32,586 nucleotides of DNA from a bacterium (lineage in GTDB: Bacteria > Omnitrophota > Gorgyraeia > Zapsychrales > Fredricksoniimonadaceae): positions 1-32,586 of the forward strand of contig JAJXTI010000005.1 of the NCBI GenBank assembly GCA_021783915.1, in the 5' to 3' direction. The position numbers and the translations under genes are program-made. Below, one piece after another: positions 18,389 to 25,291 of the stretch (position 1 is its first letter; the number at the start of each line of letters is the position of its first letter). The notes beneath the pieces are model-generated. The model saw only the letters and a program-made list of their open reading frames with translations, made no database searches and was not told the DNA's origin.

Positions 18389-18643
18389 ATGTTCCAATTA
18401 TCTGTTGTAACTCCATCCGGCAAAGCTTTTGAAGAGATGGTCGAAAGCGTCGTTGCACCTGGACTTATGGGCGGTTTTGAGGTCTATTCTCATCACATGC
18501 CTATGTTATGCGCTCTTAAAATAGGCAAGGTACGAATTAAAAAAGAAGGGAAAGATATCAAATCTTTCAAGATTGACAGCGGGATCCTTGAAGTCAATGC
18601 CCGCCATGATGTTTTATTGTTGGCTGACCAAATCACGGGCTGA
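18389..18643 (+). CDS. atpC: ATP synthase F1 subunit epsilon, short form
   Basis: The 84-aa protein matches only the N-terminal beta-sandwich of epsilon: FQLSVVTPSGKAF, GFEVYSHHMPMLCAL and IDSGILEVNARHDVLLLAD. The C-terminal two-helix domain of typical 130-140-aa epsilon subunits is absent. No continuation is visible after the TGA, so this looks like a naturally short form rather than a recent frameshift. The beta-sandwich still links gamma to the c-ring. Without the helical arm, epsilon-type auto-inhibition of ATP hydrolysis is not expected. It begins 2 nt after atpD and closes the operon. Confidence 0.9.
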   Translation: MFQLSVVTPSGKAFEEMVESVVAPGLMGGFEVYSHHMPMLCALKIGKVRIKKEGKDIKSFKIDSGILEVNARHDVLLLADQITG

Positions 18644-18689
18644 AATCCCACAAATACCTTAAGATTTTCCAAGAGAAAAAAATAAGTCC

Positions 18690-18716
18690 TTGAAAAATAT
18701 GGCATTTAGGTATAAA
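18690..18716 (+). promoter_or_regulatory. Possible promoter for the ketosynthase gene
   Basis: TTGAAA (18690-18695), a short 15-nt spacer and TATAAA (18711-18716), 8 nt before ATG 18725. The spacing is below the optimal 17 nt. No Shine-Dalgarno sequence lies before the ATG. Confidence 0.35.
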
Positions 18717-18724
18717 AGATTACA

Positions 18725-19969
18725 ATGCAAAAACGTCGTATAGTAGTGACTGGACTTGGGTACGTGGCCTGCAATGGCACCGGTAAGGACAAATTTTGGC
18801 AGGCCAATGTCCATGGTCAGTCAGGTCTAGACATAATTTCTCATTTTGACACGGAAGGGTTTGACTCACATGTGGCCGGTTATGCCAAAGACTTTGACCC
18901 AAGTCAATACATAGCCGCCCCGTTAGTTAACAGAATCGACCGCTATGTTCATTTCGGCTTGGCCTCAGCTAAAATGGCTTTGGAAGACAGCCAATTACAT
19001 TTGGCCGATGAAGATAAAGACAGGATAGGTGTTGTCATTGGTTCTGGCCTGGGGGGTATTTTGTTCCATGAAGAACAGATGATGGTAGCCTTCGACAAAG
19101 GAGCGCACCGGTTAAACCCTTTGTGCGTGCCTAGAATCACCCCTAATGCTGTCTCCAGCCATATTGCCATTCAATATGGTCTTCTTGGCCCCAATATGGT
19201 CATTTCAACGGCCTGCGCTTCAGGTACACAAGCCATAGGTGAAGCTTTCCGTAAAATCCAGTATGGTGACATGGATATATGCGTAACAGGTGGTGTTGAG
19301 GCGCCATTGACCAGATTTACCTATGGAGCTTATTGTGCTTTACGTGTGATTTCCAAAAGAAACGACCCTCCCCAGGAAGCTTCCCGTCCATTTGACCGTT
19401 TAAGGGACGGTTTTGTCCTGGGAGAAGGGGGAGGGGTGTTAATTTTGGAAGAATTGGAGCATGCTCTTAAAAGAAACGCACCTATTTATGCGGAATTAAC
19501 GGGTTATGCGGGCAATTCAGGGGCCCATCATATGGTCATGCCGGACGCCCAAGGCAAAGATGCCATGCGGGTCATGGCAGGGGCCATTAAAGATGCTGAA
19601 CTAACAATTGAAAATATAGATTATATCAATGCTCATGCCACATCAACCACAGCCAATGACCAGGCTGAAACCAGGGCCATAAAGGCCCTTTTTGGCCAGC
19701 AGGCCTATAAGGTACCTGTTTCTTCTACAAAATCCATGATTGGCCACAGCATTGGGGCGGCCGGGGGTATTGAAGCGGTCGTTTGCGCTTTGGCCATCCA
19801 AAACCAATTTATTCCGCCCACCATTAATTACAAAGAAAAAGACCCTGCGTGTGATTTAGATTACGTGCCAAATCAAGGCAGAAATGCTAAAATAAATAAT
19901 ATATTGTCGAATTCTTTCGGGTTTGGTAATTGCAACGCTTGTTTAATTTTTTCAAAATTGAAAGGGTAG
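18725..19969 (+). CDS. fabF: Beta-ketoacyl-ACP synthase II (FabF-like)
   Basis: The 414-aa thiolase-fold condensing enzyme has the full Cys-His-His set: STACASGTQA (nucleophile Cys), NAHATSTTANDQAE (His) and STKSMIGHSIGAAGG (Lys and second His). The start RRIVVTGLGYVA, GSGLGGI and late SNSFGFGNCNACLIF are FabF-like. It elongates ACP-bound acyl chains with malonyl-ACP, and its own acyl carrier protein is encoded 3 nt downstream. No other fatty-acid genes are adjacent, so it may serve general fatty-acid elongation or a specialised acyl product; the sequence does not decide. Confidence 0.9.
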   Translation: MQKRRIVVTGLGYVACNGTGKDKFWQANVHGQSGLDIISHFDTEGFDSHVAGYAKDFDPSQYIAAPLVNRIDRYVHFGLASAKMALEDSQLHLADEDKDRIGVVIGSGLGGILFHEEQMMVAFDKGAHRLNPLCVPRITPNAVSSHIAIQYGLLGPNMVISTACASGTQAIGEAFRKIQYGDMDICVTGGVEAPLTRFTYGAYCALRVISKRNDPPQEASRPFDRLRDGFVLGEGGGVLILEELEHALKRNAPIYAELTGYAGNSGAHHMVMPDAQGKDAMRVMAGAIKDAELTIENIDYINAHATSTTANDQAETRAIKALFGQQAYKVPVSSTKSMIGHSIGAAGGIEAVVCALAIQNQFIPPTINYKEKDPACDLDYVPNQGRNAKINNILSNSFGFGNCNACLIFSKLKG

Positions 19970-19972
19970 AAA

Positions 19973-20221
19973 ATGGCTGACGTAAATATTGAACAAACAG
20001 TCAAAGAAATCCTGGCCAAACAACTCAACATCGATGTAAGCAGCATCACAATTAGTTCCCGTTTAGCGGAAGATTTAGGGTTGGATTCTTTCGGCGCAGT
20101 GGAAATTGCTTTTGCTTTAGAAGAGACGTTTGGTTTTAAAATCTCGGATGACGCCATTTATACCGCAAAGACAGTCCAGGACATTGTCAACTATATTGCA
20201 ACCCAAAAACCCCAAAAATAA
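19973..20221 (+). CDS. Acyl carrier protein
   Basis: This 82-aa acidic helical protein has the phosphopantetheine site LAEDLGLDSFGAVEIAFALE, with Ser39 as the attachment residue. The usual DSL is DSF here, a mild change. It starts 3 nt after the ketosynthase and is very probably its partner in shuttling acyl intermediates. It could be the main AcpP or a pathway-specific paralogue; the isolated KS-ACP pairing keeps the second option open. Confidence 0.9.
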   Translation: MADVNIEQTVKEILAKQLNIDVSSITISSRLAEDLGLDSFGAVEIAFALEETFGFKISDDAIYTAKTVQDIVNYIATQKPQK

Positions 20222-20362
20222 ACTCCACCTTATTGGGGGAGGGGTCGTCATGGTAATTTGCTTGGCCCAATGTTAATTTCCGTCAAATTAATGCGATCCC
20301 GCTTAATAGCGCAATCATGAATTTAATAAAAGCACAGATAGATAAATAAGCTGTCTTAATAT
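20222..20362. other. Intergenic region with small inverted repeats, no gene seen
   Basis: No credible ORF is present. TTAATTT (20273-20279) and AAATTAA (20285-20291) form a perfect 7-bp hairpin with a 5-nt loop. Just after the ACP stop, CTCCACC and GGGGGAG can form an imperfect stem. Neither is followed by a U-run, so termination after the ACP gene is possible but not shown. Confidence 0.4.
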
Positions 20363-20391
20363 TTGACAATCCAATATTCATACGTTACACT
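20363..20391 (+). promoter_or_regulatory. Strong sigma-70-like promoter for the toxin-antitoxin pair
   Basis: A perfect TTGACA (20363-20368), a 17-nt spacer and TACACT (20386-20391). It is the best -35 on the plus strand of this window and lies directly upstream of the antitoxin gene. Confidence 0.75.
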
Positions 20392-20404
20392 TCTTACGTA
20401 AGAA
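20391..20404. promoter_or_regulatory. Palindromic operator candidate for antitoxin autoregulation
   Basis: TTCTTACGTAAGAA is a perfect 14-bp palindrome that starts on the last base of the -10 box and covers the predicted transcription start. A bound antitoxin would block RNA polymerase, as is usual for VapB/RHH autorepression. The binding itself is inferred. Confidence 0.6.
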
Positions 20405-20416
20405 ATGAGGGTACAT

Positions 20417-20671
20417 ATGGACAAAATATTATCTGCAAGAGTTGACGAAACGGTTCTAAATAAGATTTCCTTCCTAGCTCAAAGACTTCACCTTACAAAA
20501 AAGAAGGTGATCGAAGGGGCTGTGCAGCTATATGCACAACGAGTGGAATCGGCAGGGGACATGAACATATTTACACAAACCAGCGGCACATGGAAAAGAA
20601 GTGAATCCATCGATCAAACAGTAAGTCATGCCAAAAAGGCTTTTAAAAAACCCATGGAAAGGCATCAATAA
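20417..20671 (+). CDS. VapB-like ribbon-helix-helix antitoxin
   Basis: The 84-aa product from ATG 20417 starts MDKILSARVDETVLNKISFLAQRL, a beta-strand followed by a helix as in ribbon-helix-helix DNA-binding proteins. A second helix (LTKKKVIEGAVQLYAQR) follows, with a basic C-terminal tail that should contact the toxin. The ORF track uses ATG 20405. ATG 20417 is preferred because GAGGG lies at Shine-Dalgarno distance before it, and the first ATG directly abuts the palindrome. The last base of its stop codon is the first base of the toxin ATG. Confidence 0.8.
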   Translation: MDKILSARVDETVLNKISFLAQRLHLTKKKVIEGAVQLYAQRVESAGDMNIFTQTSGTWKRSESIDQTVSHAKKAFKKPMERHQ

Positions 20672-21054
20672 TGAGAGCCTATATTGATTCCGACATCTTG
20701 ATTTGGCATTTGCGTGGAAATTCTAAAGCTCTTCATTTTTTAAAGGAATTACAGGAAAAGAAAGAATACGAGTTCTGGACAGGAGTTATCCAGCGGGCCG
20801 AAGTCGTTTTTTTTATGCGAAAGGAGGAAGAAAAAAACACCTTATTATTCTTATCTCAGTTCAAAACCGCACCGGTTGACCAAACCATAGTAGATGTCGG
20901 TGGAATCTTGTATCGTAAATGGAACCCCACGCATGGAACGGATATTAATGACGCTCTCCTGGCGGCTACAGTGAAACATACAGGCGGAAAGATTTACTGT
21001 TTAAATAAAAAACATTATCCGATGCCTGAGATCATTGTCGAGAAACCATTTTAA
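20671..21054 (+). CDS. VapC-like PIN-domain toxin ribonuclease
   Basis: The 127-aa PIN-domain protein carries acidic metal-binding residues in the usual order: Asp6 in YIDSDILIWHLRG, Glu44 in QRAEVVFF, and Asp91 and Asp94 in HGTDINDALLAAT. The end reads IYCLNKKHYPMPEI, like the VapC 'TxNxxHF' tail with Asn at the fourth acidic position. VapC toxins are Mg2+-dependent RNases that cut tRNA or rRNA when free of antitoxin. It is translationally coupled to the antitoxin (1-nt overlap). The pair is the only clear accessory module on the plus strand. Confidence 0.88.
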   Translation: MRAYIDSDILIWHLRGNSKALHFLKELQEKKEYEFWTGVIQRAEVVFFMRKEEEKNTLLFLSQFKTAPVDQTIVDVGGILYRKWNPTHGTDINDALLAATVKHTGGKIYCLNKKHYPMPEIIVEKPF

Positions 21055-21093
21055 ATTCAAAAATATTCAGCTCTAGTTGCAGGTATACCCACA

Positions 21094-22296
21094 TTAACGT
21101 CGGCGCCTATGGAAGTGTCGGCTTTTTTCTTTGGCCAGCTTTTTGGGGTGGGTGAAATATTCCTTGGGCATGTCCGGATGTTCCTGGATGACAATCTTTG
21201 TTTGGATGCTTTTTTCAATGGCCTTAATATTGTCCAATTGATCGGGACAGGCGAAAGAGATGGCCAGGCCCGCACGTCCGGCGCGTCCGGTACGGCCTAT
21301 GCGGTGCACATAGTTATCCGGGTCATCCGGCAGATCGTAATTGACCACCAAACCGATATCTTTAACGTCAATCCCGCGGGCCGCGATTTCAGTGGCGACC
21401 AAAATACGGACATGGTTCTTTTTAAAAGATTCCAAGGCCATTTGCCGGTCTTCCTGGTTCTTGTCCGAATGGATTTCCGCTGTTTTAAAATTCTTTAATT
21501 TTAGGTTCCTGGCCAAACGCGCGGCGCCCATCTTGGTGCGGCAAAAAATGAGCGTGCTGACTTTATGTTTATGGAGAAACTTTTCTAATAAATGGAGTTT
21601 ATTGGCATGGCTGACGATATAAAGAGTTTGGTCGATGTTTTCGGCCGCGGTTGCCGGAGGTGTTATTTCAATATGCGTCGGATGGTGCATGTATTGATGG
21701 GCTATCTTGATAATGGCTTCAGGCATGGTGGCTGAAAACAATAAAGTCTGGCGTTTTTGGGCCACATATTTGAATATTGTTTCCACCTGAGGTATGAAAC
21801 CCATGTCCAGCATACGGTCAGCTTCATCCAAAACGATGATAATAGCATCATCTAAACGGGTGGTTTGCTGACGCAAATGATCCAGCATGCGCCCAGGTGT
21901 TGCTATAATGACACGGATATCGGAGCGTAATTCTTTGATTTGCTTTCTGATATCTTCACCCCCGATTAAACAGGCTGAATAAATACCTAACGGTCCGCCA
22001 ATTTTCTTGAAAGTATCATGGATTTGGACGGCCAATTCACGCGTAGGGGCCAAAACCAGGCCACGGCCTTGCGTATGCATCAGGCGGGCCAGCATAGGGA
22101 CACCATAGGCCAGGGTCTTGCCTGTGCCTGTTTGGGCAATACCTACCAAATCCTGGCCTTCAATGCCAGGAGGTATGGTTTTAGCTTGAATAAAGGAAGG
22201 GTGGCTTAGTCCTAAACGGTCTAATATCTCAATAATTTTAGCCGGGATATGTAAGTCGTGAAAGGTGAGTTGAAAGTCTTGAAAAACTGTTTCCAT
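21094..22296 (-). CDS. DEAD-box RNA helicase (RhlE-like)
   Basis: The 400-aa ATP-dependent RNA helicase has all core motifs: a Q-motif region with PSFIQAKTIP, AQTGTGKT (Walker A), PTRELA, TPGRMLDHL, DEADRMLDMGFIP, SATMP, ATEIAARGIDV and HRIGRTGRAGRAG. The IPxLLxGxDLxGxAQTGTGK arrangement and short basic tail (HFHRRRR) resemble RhlE. Likely roles are ribosome assembly or mRNA turnover, perhaps at low temperature. It is monocistronic, converges on vapC with a 39-nt gap, and faces away from the vapBC promoter. The ATG at 22296 has only a weak AGG 1 nt upstream. Confidence 0.95.
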   Translation of the reverse strand: METVFQDFQLTFHDLHIPAKIIEILDRLGLSHPSFIQAKTIPPGIEGQDLVGIAQTGTGKTLAYGVPMLARLMHTQGRGLVLAPTRELAVQIHDTFKKIGGPLGIYSACLIGGEDIRKQIKELRSDIRVIIATPGRMLDHLRQQTTRLDDAIIIVLDEADRMLDMGFIPQVETIFKYVAQKRQTLLFSATMPEAIIKIAHQYMHHPTHIEITPPATAAENIDQTLYIVSHANKLHLLEKFLHKHKVSTLIFCRTKMGAARLARNLKLKNFKTAEIHSDKNQEDRQMALESFKKNHVRILVATEIAARGIDVKDIGLVVNYDLPDDPDNYVHRIGRTGRAGRAGLAISFACPDQLDNIKAIEKSIQTKIVIQEHPDMPKEYFTHPKKLAKEKSRHFHRRRR

Positions 22297-22302
22297 ACCT
22301 GA

Positions 22303-22308
22303 TTTATA
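22303..22308 (-). promoter_or_regulatory. Possible -10 box of the helicase gene
   Basis: TATAAA on the minus strand (22303-22308) ends 6 nt before the helicase ATG, so transcription would begin at or near the start codon. No good -35 match is seen. Confidence 0.3.
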
Positions 22309-22320
22309 TACAAAAAGTTA

Positions 22321-22348
22321 ACATAACATATATTATAAGAAGTTATGT
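22321..22348. repeat. Inverted repeat between TPR and helicase genes
   Basis: ACATAAC (22321-22327) and GTTATGT (22342-22348) are perfect complements separated by 14 AT-rich bases. It lies just after the TPR gene stop and upstream of the helicase start. It could be a weak transcription stop for the PEP-CTERM unit or an operator; there is no T-run to favour termination. Confidence 0.35.
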
Positions 22349-22353
22349 AAAGA

Positions 22354-23253
22354 TTAATTTGTCAGTGTTTTCGGGTTTGTTGTAATGATGATGCCCTTAC
22401 CTTTAAGCAGCTGCAAGCCCGAGATTAATTTTTTAATGACCGGAATCGCCGGATGTTTGGGGTATTTATTTATAAATTGCCTATAATACCCTATCGCTTC
22501 ATCGTAATTATGTAATTTTGTGATGCAAATCTCGTTAATACCCTTTAAGGTTTCCTCCAGGATCAACCCTGATGGATATTTCATCATCAATAGGTACATG
22601 TCTTGGACAGCATCATTCCAGCGCTCCTGGGACAACCTGCAAACAGCCATCATTTTAAGCGCGCTGTATTCAATCCTTGATTTTGGATTTTTGGCCGCCA
22701 TGTTTTTATAGAACAAAACCGCCTTTTCATAGGCATTATTGGCTTCATTTTTCAGTCCGTTGGCCTTGTAATATCTGGCGATATATTCCGGGGCCCCGAA
22801 GCCTGTCGCTGTTAAAGGATAATCATGGCTAAGTTGTTTGTATATGGCAACGGCCTTGGGCCAGTTGTTTTCATATTCATAGGTTTTTCCCACTGCCGCT
22901 TCCGTTTCAGCCATCAGTTCTTTATCTTTCGGATAAACGGAAAGCGCTTTTAAGAATTCTGCCCTGGCCTTGGTGTAATTCTTTTTAAACAAATAAAGGT
23001 TCCCCATCGTAAATTGCGCACGCATGGTGAATGGAGATTTCGGGTAAGTTTTGATAAAAGCGCGGTATCTGTCCGCCAGTTTCTCAACTGCGTACTCAGG
23101 GGTGGATTCCTGCTGGTAGGACATCTTCACAAGGTCACGGTTTAACCCCCATAATTCGCGTTCAGCATCGTAGCTCCCTCTCCAATTAATGGCCGACAGC
23201 ACCAGGAAAATGGCGGCAAGAACGCTTAAAAGAATGGTAATTGTTTTTTTCAT
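22354..23253 (-). CDS. TPR-repeat envelope protein
   Basis: The 299-aa protein begins with a signal anchor (KKTITILLSVLAAIFLVLSAI) and then consists of tetratricopeptide-like helical pairs. Examples are RAQFTMGNLYLFKKNYTKA, AAVGKTYEYENNWPKAVAIYKQL and NYDEAIGYYRQFINKYPKHP. The repeated YP/FP ends resemble BamD/YbgF-type 'tol-pal system' TPRs. It is probably held in the membrane facing the periplasm as a protein scaffold. Its ATG overlaps the preceding membrane-protein stop (ATGA). The location at the end of the exosortase-linked unit suggests a role in surface-product assembly, which is inference. Confidence 0.75.
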   Translation of the reverse strand: MKKTITILLSVLAAIFLVLSAINWRGSYDAERELWGLNRDLVKMSYQQESTPEYAVEKLADRYRAFIKTYPKSPFTMRAQFTMGNLYLFKKNYTKARAEFLKALSVYPKDKELMAETEAAVGKTYEYENNWPKAVAIYKQLSHDYPLTATGFGAPEYIARYYKANGLKNEANNAYEKAVLFYKNMAAKNPKSRIEYSALKMMAVCRLSQERWNDAVQDMYLLMMKYPSGLILEETLKGINEICITKLHNYDEAIGYYRQFINKYPKHPAIPVIKKLISGLQLLKGKGIIITTNPKTLTN

Positions 23254-24113
23254 GGGTTTTCTTTAATGAATAGATAATTGATCGTCACCGCCGTGATGAT
23301 AAAAATATTAATGGCCGTGCTCACCAGGATGCTCAAGGCAATGACCCACACCTGGATGCCCGGCACGGTCAAGGACCCCAAAAAGACCATGTTGTCGCGC
23401 AGCAACAAGACCGGGACGTAAAGCAAATTCGGGACAAGCACCAAAACCAAGGTCAACCAAAAAGAAGCGAACAGGAACTTAAAATTACCAAACAACGCCT
23501 TAAATATTTTTTTTTGTTCCAGGACTATGATAGGGGCCATATAAATGAGCAAGGCCGTGATGAACACGCTAAATATAAGTTGCATATACGGTACCCCTAA
23601 AACGACTAATTTCTTTATCCAAAAGTAAATACCGCTGGTGGAATGTATCTTAAGGGCACGTTGAAAAACCAGGCCGTAGGCGGAATTCAACCCTTGAAAC
23701 AAAGCAAGAGACAATATGGCAGATAAAACAATATGGATGTAGCTTGATGAACATTTCCGCAGTGATTTTTTTAAATTAACGGTCTCTTCATTATTAATCC
23801 CGGCAACCATGTGTGCGGTAACGCCAAGCAAAAAGCTCCCTATAAACAAATAAATGCATAATTGCGCGTAATAAAATGTTTTCGGAAGGAGCAACAAATC
23901 CATGGGGTAATGCGCATACACTTCCCCCCAAATGTGGCTGACGATAGGGGCAAAAAAAACGGACAATGGATATTGCGGTGAAAAATAAAGGATTTCAAGG
24001 GCCAAAAGATTTATAAAGACAAGGAGAATAAAGGGATAAAAAAGCTGCTTATTGGCTTTGAAAATATTAAAAGAGGAGCGTAAAAGCGTGAATGGCGGGC
24101 TTAATTTAGGCAT
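23250..24113 (-). CDS. Polytopic membrane protein of unknown function
   Basis: The 287-aa protein has about six hydrophobic helices (for example FYPFILLVFINLLALEILYF, LCIYLFIGSFLLGVTAHMVA, FSVFITALLIYMAPIIVL). Between helices 2 and 3 lies a basic cytoplasmic-type loop (NLKKSLRKCSS). The layout resembles the 'membrane domain' proteins of DUF4013 type, but no signature fixes the family. It overlaps the short PEP-CTERM gene by 13 nt at its start and the TPR gene by 4 nt at its end, so all three are probably co-translated. Confidence 0.7.
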   Translation of the reverse strand: MPKLSPPFTLLRSSFNIFKANKQLFYPFILLVFINLLALEILYFSPQYPLSVFFAPIVSHIWGEVYAHYPMDLLLLPKTFYYAQLCIYLFIGSFLLGVTAHMVAGINNEETVNLKKSLRKCSSSYIHIVLSAILSLALFQGLNSAYGLVFQRALKIHSTSGIYFWIKKLVVLGVPYMQLIFSVFITALLIYMAPIIVLEQKKIFKALFGNFKFLFASFWLTLVLVLVPNLLYVPVLLLRDNMVFLGSLTVPGIQVWVIALSILVSTAINIFIITAVTINYLFIKENP

Positions 24114-24394
24114 AGCTTACGTCGCAAGGTCAAAACTCCCATGCCCAGTAAACCGATACCAAACAAACTTATTGTCACTGGCTCCGGGACAGGGGCCACC
24201 GCTGATCCCGCCTTTCCGGGTTTAGCACCATCTATGAGAAACATATAATCATTGTAATCTTCATCGGATTTCTTGCCGTTGTGGCTGGGGTCAAAAGAAT
24301 CCGCGGCCAAGGGGGACGCATACGATCCATCTGCCCAGGCCGCGGGAATTCCAAATAAAAATAATGCTGTTAACATTGAAAATGTTTTATTCAT
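24101..24394 (-). CDS. Minimal PEP-CTERM protein
   Basis: Only 97 aa: a signal peptide (MLTALFLFGIPAAWA), a central stretch of about 45 residues with KSDEDYNDYMFLIDG, and a textbook PEP-CTERM tail (PVPEPVTISLFGIGLLGMGVL followed by RRK). The tail is the exosortase recognition signal: PEP motif, transmembrane helix, basic end. The exosortase encoded at 27043-27876 would process it during export. The SDxDYND motif is shared with the larger neighbour, suggesting a shortened paralogue. Its 3' end overlaps the next gene by 13 nt. The ribosome-binding site is weak (AGAAGAA). Confidence 0.88.
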   Translation of the reverse strand: MNKTFSMLTALFLFGIPAAWADGSYASPLAADSFDPSHNGKKSDEDYNDYMFLIDGAKPGKAGSAVAPVPEPVTISLFGIGLLGMGVLTLRRKLCLN

Positions 24395-24412
24395 TTTCTT
24401 CTATATTGACAA

Positions 24413-25240
24413 TTACGCCAAGACCATTTTACGGCGAAGGCCAAATGCCGCGATCCCCATCAACCCTAAGGTAAATAAAGCCAAGGTCATCGGTTCAGGG
24501 ACAGGAACAACACGGTCGACCACATACATCATGTCGTTATAATCCTGGTCGCTGTAGACGCCATTATGGTTTAACTGCTGGTCTTCCCAGGCCAGTAAAT
24601 AAGGATCCTGATAAGTATATTGTTTAAGTTTGAGTGTTTGTGTGTCTTGAATCCAAACGGTCTTCCCCGCTAAGGGAGTTAAATGATAGACCAGCAAGTG
24701 ATCAATGTGGTCCCAGTTACTGGCAGGATTGGAATCCCATACATTGGAAGTATGACCAACGCTATTAAGGCTCCAACCAAATGAAGTCCCTGTCGCAAAA
24801 GGCACCGCGGCCCCGGGAAATGGATGGGTTGATGTGCCGTCACCGACAAAACCAAAACCGGAAAAAGAACCGCCAAAGATATCGACCTTTGTAGCAGGGG
24901 TAGCGGTATTATACACTTCCAGTGTATTGGCGTTTGCCGCGCTTAACCCGACCAAAGCGGCCCCGCCATGATCAGAAGCACCGACATTTTCCCAAACACT
25001 TGTCGGCCCCGTATATTCAAGAGGGTCAACAGCGGCATTACTGCCATAGGACGAGCCCAATAATAAATTAATGGCATTATAAACATCAGGCACATGATTT
25101 GAAGGTGTCCCCGTTTGGTGCGGAGTAGGGATACCTCCCACTCTAGGCAATGAAGCCGTGTAGGGTCCGTTGGCCCAAGCTGCAGTATTCATAGCTGCTA
25201 GCAGCATTACTGCGAAAATGGTTAATAGTATTTTTTTCAT
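24413..25240 (-). CDS. PEP-CTERM sorted extracellular protein
   Basis: The 275-aa secreted protein has a signal peptide (KKILLTIFAVMLLAAMNTAAWA). An extracellular domain rich in Gly, Ser, Thr and Asn follows. A SDQDYNDMMYVVD motif like DUF4114-type carbohydrate or Ca2+-binding modules comes just before the PEP-CTERM tail (PVPEPMTLALFTLGLMGIAAF, then RRK). It is an expected substrate of the nearby exosortase and a likely biofilm or sheath protein. The ATG at 25240 has a good ribosome-binding site (AAGGGGGAG). It lies 51 nt after the sugar transferase gene on the same unit. The extracellular domain was not identified further. Confidence 0.9.
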   Translation of the reverse strand: MKKILLTIFAVMLLAAMNTAAWANGPYTASLPRVGGIPTPHQTGTPSNHVPDVYNAINLLLGSSYGSNAAVDPLEYTGPTSVWENVGASDHGGAALVGLSAANANTLEVYNTATPATKVDIFGGSFSGFGFVGDGTSTHPFPGAAVPFATGTSFGWSLNSVGHTSNVWDSNPASNWDHIDHLLVYHLTPLAGKTVWIQDTQTLKLKQYTYQDPYLLAWEDQQLNHNGVYSDQDYNDMMYVVDRVVPVPEPMTLALFTLGLMGIAAFGLRRKMVLA

Positions 25241-25291
25241 TCGTCTCCCCCTTGTTTAATTAATCCACATTTGGTTTAGTAATATATTAAA

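Noticed and set aside
20222-20300. Rho-independent terminator after the ACP gene
   Set aside because: Two weak stems are present but neither is followed by a T-run, so a terminator call is not supported.
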